Shown piece after piece: positions 34,652 to 45,446 of a stretch of DNA of 64,000 nt. The stretch spans positions 19,290,237-19,354,236 of the forward strand of contig CM048844.1 of the NCBI GenBank assembly GCA_026545765.1, read 5' to 3'. Both the position numbers and the translations under genes were made by a program. A model generated the notes under the pieces. That model was not told the DNA's origin and did not search any database. It saw only the letters and a list, made by a program, of their open reading frames with translations. This DNA is from Plantago major (taxonomy: Eukaryota; Streptophyta; Magnoliopsida; Lamiales; Plantaginaceae). How positions within the stretch are numbered: the first letter of the stretch is position 1; each line of letters begins with the position of its first letter.

Positions 34652-37600
34652 TTACCTGAGTATCAGTGGTGGTTGATACATCTGGTCTTCGTTGCACGGG
34701 AGCAAATTACTATCAAAACTAGATGGAGTTGGAGCATCTCCACTGGAAGCCGAAATCTTTCCTTCTGTCAGAGCAAACCCGAAGAGTCTGCAACTCTTTT
34801 TACATGTTGCAGCGAACTTTTGATTGTCTACGAACAACTGTTGACTGAGAAGAGGATTTCGTTGAGAAACACATAAAGAGTCCCTATTCATTATCTCAGG
34901 CTTGTTATGGTTTATTGATGTTACTGGAGGAGGCCGGGAGTAAATGTGGTGGAGATTGGACCAACTATTATCATGAATTGGCAACTGGGCTCCTCCATTA
35001 AACAGCAAATTGGCATTGTTCATCTGAAAGTTGTTAGCTTCAGATACTCGTGCATATGGAAGGATTGACCTTGCTTCTTGACCTTGCAAGACCTTGCGGA
35101 ATTGAGAGGCGTCACACAATGCATTGCCTTCTAAGAAATTATCAGTGTCTGCACGAGACCTGGAATAACCCAGAGAAGGAAAGCACCGCATTGGGGATGG
35201 ATGGTGGCTTGTTCCACTAGGATTTTCTACTCTCACATATGGAGTACAAATCCGGGACACTTCTTGACCTTGCAAGACCTCCTGGAATCTTAACGATTCT
35301 CCGAAGTCTGAAATTTCATTCCCATCTGTAAGGAACACATACACAGGTGATCGTTAAGATACATTATCAGAGCCCACATAACTTGAACAATCAGATTCAC
35401 AGTTTAGCGGCTGGAAATAAAATTTATTTTTCCATCTTTACGAACACACACAAGCATTTCACAACTTGCGAATAACCTATGCTAAAGCCATTTAGAAAAA
35501 AACCAGAAAAGAAGAAACAACACACACCTCTAGGAAAGGGAAAATCTGGTTTTGCTGCGGAGAAGCCAACTCTACTTCTTTTAGTGCTTTGCAACACAAA
35601 GCTGTTGGATCCCGATGCTGAACCAGATAGCTCAATTTCCCATGGAGAAACCCTATTTAGGCAGTTGACCTCCATATCATCCCATCTCACCTGTAGATGT
35701 AATTCACATTAACATCATTTGCCAATAGCAAAGGCCATTACTAAGAGTCTAATACTTTGCCCACAAATTAGTACATCAATAAAGGGGAACACGACAAGCA
35801 CATGAGTCATCGAAGGATCTTATCGCAGACAGAACATTGGATGGATTTAACATCTATAGATAGAACTTGTCACAAGATAACATTCAAAATAATTAACAAC
35901 ATATTTGGATGCAATCCTTGAAATCGGCATTCTCCAAACATATTCCGGTAGTCTTTTTTTTCATCACAGTAGCAGTACATGAGAGAGACATCATTCTCGA
36001 AGAGAAAAAAGCAACTTTTTTAAGACACATGCACCAAGGAAAACAAACAAACATTAACATTTGCATATGCACAAGCACAAGCAGGCAACATTAAGAAACA
36101 AGTGAAAACACGTCACATTACACCCACTGCATTGACAAAGGTAGTCTGTCTAGAAACGGATAAGAAAGGAAATACAACATACCAATAAGCACTTCCACTT
36201 TGAACCAGGCCAACGTACTGGATCCATATCACTAACCCCAAGAATAAGCCCACTGCACCTGAAAGACTGTATTAGTTCTCTTGATGCCAACAACAAACAA
36301 GACTTGGTAGGAATAACAAAACAAACCTTCTTTCAGAAGAATCTTCCGTTTCGAAACGGATTTTGAACCTCATCCCAGAAGAAAAGGAATGTGCAAGGCT
36401 TTTGGCAAACTTATAATAAGGTACGATAATCTTGGATGAACGAGCCCTGCAGTATATACACGAAGATCAGTTCCATCAAGTGGGAAATGAACAGTCAGAA
36501 AAGGAAGATCACATAGACAACGCTAACTCATGTACTCAAACCAATGTGACTCATATGTTCATGTAGTATCTCCAATCTGACACATGGACTTGGCACAAGG
36601 TGACTCATTTTATGGATAAGCATCGCAATCTATTACTGCAAAGAACATGGTTATTGAACAATTTGTAGAGTAGAAGCAGAATCACGCTGCCAGCTTTACA
36701 CATATAAGCTTGTCGGCAACATGTCATCATACCAAAGATAAAACTTGGGCTAGTTCGCAGAATAAATTATAGTTAACCAACACATACTTCTGGAAAAAAA
36801 TCCAGTTCATTTCAATCCATATTACATACAAATTCAACTTGTTTTAAAAGATAAGCATGTCAATGCATGTGGTCCACAATGTAACCCAAATTTGGTCCAT
36901 GCTGTTCAAAGAGTAGGGAAGGAAGAAATTTAATGATGCTCAAATTAATTATCCAGTCAAGTGCCAGCCAAAATCAACTAACATAGGATTTCACAGTGGA
37001 CCAAAGTACCTTGGATTGTAACAAATGCTGAAAGTACTGCGCATGGATATGGCATTCACAATAGCTGCAATGCTGCTTGCATTGAATTCATGGCAGCCAT
37101 TCGGAGGAAGAACGTTTGCATCACTTTTGACTTGAGAAGCTCTACGAATTCCAAGCCTCAGTACTCCATCACCGCCTCTGAAACAGATTATGGATGTATA
37201 ACAATCAGAAATTTTCAAGTAAAGCTTTGATTTGACTTTATGCTAATTCAACCTTAGAAAGAGCACAGCATCTCCAGAGACTAGCTTCTTCTTGTTGACA
37301 AATGCACTCCAGCCAGTAGTGAGTAAATGCCTTCGAGGCTGGCCTACTCCACCAAAATATTTGAAACTGAATTTCAGTACCACATAAATATAGGCTCCAT
37401 GGAAGTTAAGGATTAAAGTCTACCTCTGTAGATATGTCGGAATTTCCACTCAGTACCATGTAAATCCTTAGCCACAAGCTCTTGTGAAGGTCTCTGCTGT
37501 TTGTAGTCCTAACACACAATGAACAAGCCATTAAGTTGTAAAACAACAAGCATGTTCACACTGCCTTCACATTACTAAAAGCAGTAACCAACAGGAAGTC

Positions 37601-38791
37601 CTCATATAAAACATAGTTACCAGAGGAGGAAAGCAATCCTCGGCAGCTCGACGAGGAACAGAGAAACCACCGTGAGTGCTGGTATCAGAAGCAGTAAGAG
37701 TTTTACAGAACATGTGAGGCGTCATAGACATCCGCACACCTTCAGCATCTTCGTCCTCACTCCCAGTATCCATTAAGCTCTGCCTCCATTTTTGCTCAAT
37801 CTGCCAAAAGCAGAAATTTTGTCAAACAAGATAATGCATCACAACATAACAGCTTCATTTTAAGATTCCATAACTAGAAAAAACAGTATTCTAAGTTCAG
37901 CACAGTTGCATCTGTAACTGAAAAATTGGCTTAATTTGTCAAGAATACAGATGAAGAAAATTTCCAAGAAAGGGAAAACCGGTCTAGTTGCATTTGCAAA
38001 TAACTTCACAAAATAAACCTCAACTATAACAGAGATTCCACATTTACCATTTCAAACAATTTTAGAATAGTACCAACTACTAAACCACAATGTACTCAAA
38101 ATGAATACTGGCAAGGCCATTATTGATCCTCAAGATAGACATGCATACCTCACCTAACTTTTAGGCCTTGCTAGGAATAAAAAAATTTAACTCTCTTTGA
38201 AAAATTGTCAAAAGCAAACAACACAAAAGACTTTGATTCTTCAGAATTTCAACACCGAATCTTTAAAATAGCTATATTCTCCACTTCAACCTACATACGG
38301 AAACACGAAAAGAATAGTCCCTCCACAGAGTGACACACACACACACACCTGTTGGTCTGGAATCAGAGTAACTTGAGCATAAACCTCATCACTCGCCGCA
38401 TCAGCCTATCAAAATTCACCAAAATTAGCCAAAATCCAAACCGAAAAACCCAAAATTCAAACAATTGAATTCAAATTCACCACCATACATGGAGTTTAAC
38501 ATCAGCAACGCGACAGAACACGTTCGGGGCGAGATCGTAAACGACGGCAGGATGCTCCGGCAAGTGCTCAACGTGTCCCTGAGGAAAGTAAACGACAGCG
38601 TTTCCTTTCTTCGGTAACGAAATCAAAGGTCCTGCACAGGCGTGCCATAGCTCCATACACACAGCAGACGACGTCGTCATGGCCAATTCCGAGCTGCCAG
38701 AAGCCACCGACGACGACGGTGGCGAAGCAGAGTAGGACGCCGTGTCGTCTTCATTCTCCACCGTGTTCAAATCAATCCATCCCAACACCAT
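34652..38791 (-). CDS. ARF3: Auxin response factor 3 (ETTIN)
   Basis: Nuclear auxin-response transcription factor for organ polarity and gynoecium patterning. Ten coding exons, all GT-AG with compatible phases: 38791-38489, 38405-38349, 37800-37621, 37508-37424, 37343-37253, 37177-37010, 36446-36327, 36258-36183, 35690-35528 and 35325-34652. They total 1917 nt, 638 aa (Arabidopsis ARF3 is 608). Seen in order: [19 protein letters not shown], the B3 DNA-binding domain (about 147-253, with [19 protein letters not shown]), the ARF middle domain (about 278-360, with [16 protein letters not shown]), then RVSPWEIE and two VLQGQE blocks encoding tasiR-ARF targets. CRLFGFALT lies near the C-terminus. 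The PB1 domain is absent, as in all ETTIN proteins. The protein ends ..QPPLILR, a little before the tail I would expect. The start is the first ATG after a short leader with an intron. Confidence 0.95.
35075..35095 (-). promoter_or_regulatory. tasiR-ARF target site, 3' copy
   Basis: On the plus strand the window reads TTCTTGACCTTGCAAGACCT here, nearly the tasiR-ARF small RNA itself (known TAS3 product UUCUUGACCUUGUAAGACC). The ARF3 mRNA is therefore complementary. The site encodes KVLQGQE near residue 492. TAS3-derived siRNAs loaded in AGO7/AGO1 pathways cut ARF3 and ARF4 transcripts at such sites. Confidence 0.9.
35261..35281 (-). promoter_or_regulatory. tasiR-ARF target site, 5' copy
   Basis: Plus-strand sequence TTCTTGACCTTGCAAGACCT, identical over those 20 bases to the second site 186 bp away. 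It encodes EVLQGQE near residue 430. Paired sites in one exon are a conserved feature of ARF3 and confirm the gene identity. Confidence 0.92.
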
Positions 38792-38870
38792 AACTCAAAA
38801 ACCCTAAGCTGATGAGCAAAATCGCAGAGAGAGACGGCGTTTGAGTAAATGACAAAAGTATCAATATCTT

Positions 38871-38974
38871 CTATGGTAAAAAAAAAAACTTTCAGCTCGA
38901 TTTTATTATCAAATATCAATACAGAGAGAGAGAGAGAGTTAGAGGTAGAGAGAGAAGGAGAGTGGTAGGAGTAC
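38871..38974 (-). other. Probable intron in the ARF3 5' leader
   Basis: On the minus strand AAAAG/GTACTCC (donor at 38974-38973) and a T-rich ..TTTACCATAG acceptor (38872-38871) bound a 104-base segment holding a (CT)n tract (38923-38938). Removing it joins two leader segments upstream of the ATG at 38791. This is inferred from splice signals only. Confidence 0.5.
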
Positions 38975-39106
38975 CTTTTGAAGTTAGCAGAGCAGAGCAC
39001 TAACTCGCTGCTCACTCAGTCATAGACAGCAAACGTAGCTTTCTTTCTTTGTTTCTCTCTCTCACTATAAAGTAAAGGAGTGGTTTGCTTTGGTGCCTTT
39101 TAATTA

Positions 39107-39137
<31 letters not shown>

Positions 39138-39475
39138 GTCTGTATATCTACTTGGGAAAGAGAAAGAGGGATCTGATCTAGTATTAAATAAAGTAAGGCT
39201 AATGAAGCTTTGTTTAAGGAACTGGTGCAATTGATGCTGCTACAGAAGAATACAAGATTAGTAGGCTGGGCTGCTGTAATTTTCTTTTTCAAATTTTATG
39301 TTTTTGGAGTAGAAAGAAAAATGGATATGTAGGTGGAGGGAATAGATACAACAGAGGGAGAGATATACGGGAGGTGCAAGTGGCAGAGTAGGAAGCTGGG
39401 AGAAAAGCACCGCTGGGTGAACAAGGGAAAAAATGTACACAGCTTAGCTTAGCTTAGCTTAGCTTGCTTACTGTG
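38975..39475 (-). promoter_or_regulatory. ARF3 leader and proximal promoter with (CT)n and (AGCTT)n repeats
   Basis: A CT microsatellite (39108-39137) marks what is probably the transcribed leader or core promoter. Pyrimidine-rich patches are common at plant transcription starts. Five AGCTT units lie at 39441-39465. No clear TATA box is seen on the minus strand. The small open frames here carry only repeat-derived residues. Confidence 0.4.
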
Positions 39476-40525
39476 CGTGGCAGCTACTGAGTGGACTCAC
39501 TCTGTCACCTTAACCATTTATTGCCTGCCACTCTTCACTTCATCTCTATCTCCATTTTACACAAATGCACCTTCATTCCGACGTATTTGTGCCTACACCC
39601 TTGTATACATGTTATATCGCGTGTCACATAGCATACCGCACGCTTATATCATTATTCAACTCACATAAAATTGAGTTACAATTCATTTGTTAAGTGTCTG
39701 ATAACATGTTGAAGTCGTATGCTAAGCAGTTTATTTTCGAAGATGTTCATACAAACAAGTATTAACTCAATACATCATTGAACCAGGTTGAGTAAGGTTT
39801 CAAACTTTTAAAGTATTACATGACATACCAAAAGGTCGGACATAATACATACTGGAAGTGCTAATCATATCAGTACTTGTAGTTCGGGTTTTAACTTCCC
39901 CGTCGTGAGCACTTGCTTTCTTAACTAACATGATTTCCTTCCCGGAAAAGAAATATGCGATAACATCCACGGTGGAGTTGTGGAACCACGGTGTTTGGCA
40001 TAATAACTCCACATATAACTTATATGCACTTTCATTCCTTACTTCAACTTCATGTAGACTGCTGGGGCACAAGTTTTAAGGTAATGTTAAATAAAGTAAG
40101 AGATGGTGATAATGTATGAAATATAGTAAATAAAGTAATATGATAGATAGTGAATAACGTAATAGATACGTTTAATTTATTTAAGAAATGAGAATTTTAA
40201 ATTTTGACGTTTTAAAATTGAATGTTGTAGGTTGAAATTGGAACGGAAAAGTATTCTGTTTGAGCTGGGAGTAAGGCTATGTTTTCTTCAACTGAAAACT
40301 CATTCGATTCGATTCCCATTCATTTCGATTCGATTTCATTCGATTCGATTTAGTTGATTCGATTCGATTACTTAATTATATTTTATACTACAATTCAGTT
40401 CAGTTAAGTTCAGTTCAGTAAATTCCAGTTGAAAAGAACAGATCCTAAGTGCTCTAAATTCACCAATTGACCGTAATGTGGGCAAATTAGGAGTAAGTGC
40501 TAGGAAATGGATGTAATGTCAAGTA
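39476..40525. other. Intergenic DNA with MITE fragment and CGATT repeats
   Basis: About 40080-40260 matches the inner part of the family 2 MITE (AATAAAGTAA, GGTGATAATGTATGAAA-type words), with ends lost. At 40307-40372 there are about nine irregular CGATT units. No gene is seen. Confidence 0.45.
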
Positions 40526-40770
40526 CTACCTCCATTTCAGAAAAAGTGTTACATTTTATTTTCGGTTAATCGTTTTCGCGTTTGACTAATTTACTCTTAA
40601 ACGATATTAATAAATAAATTATTAAAATTATATAATGAAAATTTAGTAATTAAATTTTTATTATATGATTTTATTAAATTATTTACTATTATCGTTATGA
40701 GTAATTATGGTCAAACTCAAGACAAATGAATTAAAATCAAAATGTAACACTTTCTTTGAAATGGAGAGAG
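40526..40770. mobile_element. Stowaway-like MITE, 245 bp (family 1, inverted relative to 8.5 kb)
   Basis: Left CTACCTCCATTTCAGAAAAA then GTGTTACATTTT; right ..AAATGTAACACTTTCTTTGAAATGGAGAGAG in inverted form; TA on both sides (40524-40525, 40771-40772). It shares the subterminal words and the central AAATTTAGTAATTAAATTT core with 8556-8804. Confidence 0.8.
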
Positions 40771-40780
40771 TATTAATTAC

Positions 40781-40992
40781 TAATTCCTCACGTTATTACG
40801 TGATTTTTTTCTATTGTTAACTTCGATTATTTGAATAAATCTTAAGCAGAATAAATGTAATTAAATTATATTATGATACTTTAAGGACTAAAGTTTCATA
40901 ATATAATTTAATTGAACATTTTACATTTGATTTAAGAATTTAGTCAAAGTTGATATCATTGAAAAAAAGTCAAATTATTAACGTGGAGAAAG
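40781..40992. mobile_element. Degraded Stowaway-like MITE (family 3 relative)
   Basis: The inner foldback ATATTATGATACTTTAAGG against AAAGTTTCATAATAT, followed by TTTAATTGAACATTTTACAT, matches the core of 20539-20795. The right end GTGGAGAAAGTAGTA corresponds to that copy's end. The left terminal repeat is nearly gone. It sits 10 bp from the preceding MITE. Confidence 0.55.
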
Positions 40993-43503
40993 TAGTAAAA
41001 GTCCCTTCTCCATCATTTAAATTAAAAGAACATGTAATGCAAGTGGTAATATGGATTACACTAATATTTGTAACAATTGGTACTTGTTTGAATTTTACAT
41101 TTGATTTTCTATAATTAATTTGAAAGTAACAAATAAGTCCGCGATCCTTTTTACTACTCTCTACGTTTCACATCAAATGACGCATATTCAATTTATATCT
41201 TCCCACTTTACATGGAGTATTACATTTTCCCTTGACAAAACATGTTACATCTTTTCAGTTCTCATTAATGCTCATGCCTATAATTAAATTTTAAATTTAA
41301 TTTGGGACGAAGATAGTACTTTTTCTTAATTAAGATAATATTTGGGATGTATTTGCTATAAACATTTAGATTAAGTTGTATACATGGCAAATAATACTCC
41401 GTATCCTATCATTTTCAATCTCAAAATTTCATTTTACCTTTTTATTATCATAATTTAAAATTCACATACTTTAGATATTTATCATTCACTATATCTTACG
41501 CATTTGTTTACATAACCTACCCTTTATAAATTATTTATATAATTTAAAATTAAATTAATGTCCAAATACATGAGAATTTGAATTTGGAACACATGGAGTA
41601 GTAAAAATAAATTGAGAAATGAGAATTAAATTCATAAGGAAAAATAAGATAGGATTTGGTTTGGTTTGGTTTGGGGTCACATTAAGTCTACCTCCCCTTA
41701 TTTTCGGGGGATGTCTTTTCTGTCCCCTTTGCCTTGAGCAAATCTCCCTCGTGTCCCTTTACTCCCCTTATTTTACTAATTTCCCATACTATTACTCCAT
41801 ATACTTTCTCTCTTCTATCTCTTTTTTCTTAAACAATGGACTAAATTTTTCCTTAAAAGTTTGGGGTATATTTTAAGGCATGACTTTAAAATAAACTATA
41901 CTGTATTTGCGAGCCACACTTTAGTCTACGCGGATTTATTAAACAAAGTATTTGTTAGCTAACGATTAGTAATTTTCACAAGAGAGGAGTACACATGAAT
42001 TAAATAATAGAAGTAGTAGTAGTAGTACTTGATAAGAGAAACAGAAACAGGACAATGTTGCGGTACGTACGGGAAGGCTAAAATCACTATTAATAAAGGG
42101 TTTGACCAATAAATTTGTTAAAAGTACTGGATCACAATTGTGTACCTCACAGATACGTTTACATTCAATAGATTTTTTTTCATAAAACAATATTATAATT
42201 ATATAAATTCAAAAATTTTAAAACTATACACAAATAAAATAAATCAAACACTCACTATGATAATTATGTCCCTCTTAATCACATACTTTCTCAGCTTAAC
42301 AATCGACTACAAACACTTGAACGTTCAGAGTGCAACCTGAATTCATGACAATACCATATGATTAATCTGGGAAACACCACACTATGATTCTACTAAAAAT
42401 ACTAGTCCATTTCTTACATACATGTATATATTCGCATGGCTTTAAATATAAGTATAGGTAGAATATTGGGAAGAAAAAACCCACAACCAATTACATGCAA
42501 TATTAAAAAATTGTCCAACATACGAATTAACCTACCGAATTTTAACAGACCTTTATAGTAATTTAATTTTATATGAGTGGAAAAATAATTTAGCATTTTC
42601 TAGTTATATGTCAGACATGATAAATTGTAAAAATTCGACTCTAATAGAAGTTAAGTTGTTTGTCAAACGATCATAGCATGTTCTTTCTCATGTATGTAAA
42701 AATAGTAATCCTGTAGATAATTTATTCAGACAGACCTATATTGTCAAGAAAAATTATCAATGTTATTAATCAAAACACATATATGTTTTCATCATCGGTG
42801 CTTTTTCATATTACAACAAGACTTATTTCGTTAACAATATATACATTTTAATTAATAATATGTATGATTTTATTGATAACATATGCTGCCTCTAGATAAT
42901 TTTTCAAGAGATCGTATCTCATGAGACTTTGTGATGTAAAAAATAGTTCGGTGATTATAAAAGAAAGAAAAAGAAAAGAAAGAGGAAGGACTTCCTTTTC
43001 AATTATTTTCATTTTATTTTCTTGGTTTGCAAATTGCAACCGTTTGTGTTGGCACATAAAGCTAGGGTTTGAATAGTGGTCCTGTTTTAAACTCTGATGG
43101 TGATATTGGCCAAGCAAGTTAACGACCCCTAGCTCACTATCACTTTGTTGGATCAATAAAGGGTCTTTAAATCTCTACTTTGCATAGCAAAATATGGTCC
43201 CAACATTTTATCCTTTTGTTTGCCTCAAGTATCTTTAATACACTATCCACATGACTCATTCAATTATAATGCACCTACCCATTCATATAAATGCATCCTA
43301 AACTTAAATTTTTTTGGGAACTAATCAAGTCATGCTTTTCTAAGTTAAACTTCTCTTCATTTAATAGATCTTCAAAATAAATATGAAGTATAATTAATCT
43401 TTCCTATAATTGAAAAAAATCAAATCCAACCTCATATGTCGAGTAATTCTAAATCATAATCTCCGTTTGACTCGGTGAAGGCTCTTTTTTTAACTTTATT
43501 TTT
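40993..43503. other. AT-rich intergenic DNA, no gene seen
   Basis: A MITE-like start (CTCTCTACGTTTCACATC, about 41156) lacks a partner. (GTA)n occurs near 42013-42026. The plus frame 41619-41876 and minus frame 42848-43156 have no domains and low-complexity composition. Confidence 0.4.
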
Positions 43504-43758
43504 TTAATTCTTGGAAAAATTACAAAAACCACCCCTTAAATATGTACTCTTTTCACATTCATCCCTAGATTGGTGAATATTACAGATTAGTCCAAAATTA
43601 ACAAATGACTAATTTAAGAATTACATCTACCCCCAAAAGTCAACTTTTTTTCCAATTTTATCTTTTCTTTATAATTCCATAATTAAATTAATTTTAGTTC
43701 ATTGCAAAATAAGCCCCAAAACTTATAACTTTTTATAAATGAATCCCCAAAACTTTTA

Positions 43759-44023
43759 CTCTCTCCGTTTCACTAAAAGTGAAACAATTGTGTTGGATAC
43801 AATTTTTAAGGAAAATGTATAGAATTATATGGTCCCCAAAAACATGTGGTGGAGAATGAGTATGAGATATTAATTGAGTGGAAAAGTACAATGCGGACCT
43901 GAAAATAGGTGGTTAAAAATGAGTTTTATTATTATAAAACTAATTTCCATAAAAGGAAATGTAACAATTTTAGTAAAACGCTCAAAACGAAAAATTGTAA
44001 CACTTTTAGTGAAACGGAGGGAG
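43759..44023. mobile_element. Stowaway-like MITE, 265 bp (family 6), inside element B
   Basis: Left CTCTCCGTTTCACTAAAAGT, right inverted ..TTTTAGTGAAACGGAGGGAG, TA on both sides (43757-43758, 44024-44025). A second inverted subterminal word (GTAACACTTTTAGTGAAAC against GTTTCACTAAAAGTGAAAC) is visible. Confidence 0.85.
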
Positions 44024-44159
44024 TACTTATTAAAATTCTACCCTCCTTCTTCCCTACTACACCACCACCTCCAATTCACTTCTTCCCCACCAAACCACCA
44101 CCTCCAATTCACTTCTTCCCCAAAAAAACACCACCTCCGACCACCTCTCGGGAGCTGTA

Positions 44160-44460
44160 AATGGAGCTCACCGGAGCTTCTAAAGAAGAAATTGGAGGAG
44201 GGTGTGGGGAAAAGGAAGAAAAAGAGGGTTTGTCAGTTTGGTGGTCGGAGGTGGTTGGAAGTGGTCCGCTCACCGGTGCAATAATTTTGCAGCTCCATTG
44301 GAGCAATTTGCAGCTCCGGCAAGCTGGAATTACATCTCCCACTGGCCAGAGCTGCTATTGCTGCTCCAATGGAGCTGTGATTCGAGCTCGTCGGAGCTGC
44401 AAATTGCAGCTCCGGCAAGCTGCCATTGCAACTCCATTGGAGCTGTGATTCCAGCTCGTC
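44160..44460. repeat. Array of GCTCCAATGGAGC / GCAGCTCCGG inverted words
   Basis: Within 300 bases GCTCCATTGGAGC (44292), GCTCCAATGGAGC (44362) and ACTCCATTGGAGCT (about 44430) recur, with TGCAGCTCCGGCAAGCTG twice and GAGCTCGTCGGAGCTGC. GC content is far above the flanks. Each word can fold on itself. It forms the interior of element B. Confidence 0.75.
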
Positions 44461-45215
44461 GTAGGTGGTGGAGAAGGGAGTTTTTTTTTCCGGCGAGGTG
44501 GTGGAGAAAGGAGTTTTTTTCCGGTGAGGTGGTGGAGAAGAAAGTTTTTTTTTTCCTTTTCTTTTTTAAATAAAAAAATTTTATGGGTTAATTATATGAC
44601 TTGTGAAATTATGGGGGTTATTTATAAATATTGTTAGGTTGTTTTTGTGAGTTATAAACATTTATGTCAAATGTGTAGTAAAATGAAACTTGTAAATTGC
44701 AATTAAGTCCAATTAATATTCTTTTCCATTAATTTTTAGTTGGTCAACTCAGAAAATAGGTTTTGGACTTGGATGTAATTGTTACCAATCCGGGGTTGAA
44801 TATGTAATTAGCTCAAATTTAAGGGGTTGATTATGTAATTCGCCCTTAATTCTTTTATGTTTATTGCCATGATTGAACTTGAATTCGTTACAAGTGACAA
44901 AAATGTTATATTCGTCTTGTTTGTATGACCAACCGAGCCGAGTATAATCTCAATTAAGACCAATACAGTGCGAAGCTATGTTATGCAGTATTTGGCTAGG
45001 CTTGTCCGTTTAAGGTCACTACTATTGAATCGAAATGAAATGGCATCATTTGCCAGGCTATGAGGTAGTAGCCTGTAAGCAGAGATGTAAATAGGTAAGA
45101 TCGCAGTCCGTACCCCTAGTATATATGGTAGTAACCCGGACAAAACGGGTTGTAACTGGAGCCCCATTTGATCTGACACGAGTCACATAACACCACTTCA
45201 CCTCCCTATTATATC

Positions 45216-45437
45216 GGGTGAATTACATTAAGGCCCCTAATAAATTTTGTGGTAACATATTGATACCTAACATATCAACAATAACATAATGGTCTCTGAA
45301 CAAATTACATATTTGTCCAAAAAGATTCATTTTTTTTCAACAATATGTAATTGTTCAGAGATCATTATATTATTTATGAAATGTCAGGGATTAAAATAAG
45401 TGGCCCCCATTTATCAGGGGGCTGGTGTAATTTTCCC
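45216..45437. mobile_element. Mutator-like MITE E, 222 bp
   Basis: Left end GGGTGAATTACATTAAGGCC, right end read inward GGGAAAATTACACCAGCCCC. The flanking 9-mers are TATTATATC (45207-45215) and TTTTATATC (45438-45446), 8 of 9 identical. The centre folds back (TAATGGTCTCTGAACAAATT against AATTGTTCAGAGATCATTAT). It is non-coding. Confidence 0.75.
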
Positions 45438-45446
45438 TTTTATATC

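Larger units (their letters stand above)
43513..44845. mobile_element. Mutator-like element B, 1333 bp, with nested MITE
   Basis: Perfect 9-bp duplication TTAATTCTT at 43504-43512 and 44846-44854. Left end GGAAAAATTACAAAAACCAC; right end read inward GGGCGAATTACATAATCAAC. Both are followed by CCCCTTAAAT and, further in, by a GGATTGGT/AGATTGGT word, so the imperfect inverted repeats run about 100 bp. A Stowaway-like MITE (43759-44023) is inserted in it. The interior (44160-44460) carries an inverted-word array. The open frames at 43874-44573 are products of that array and not genes. Confidence 0.8.

Noticed and set aside
34535-34876. 113-codon plus-strand frame
   Set aside because: Antisense to the last ARF3 exon and its 3' region.
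43874-44573. Several frames of 61-136 codons
   Set aside because: They run across a MITE end and the dyad array of element B and have repetitive composition in all frames.
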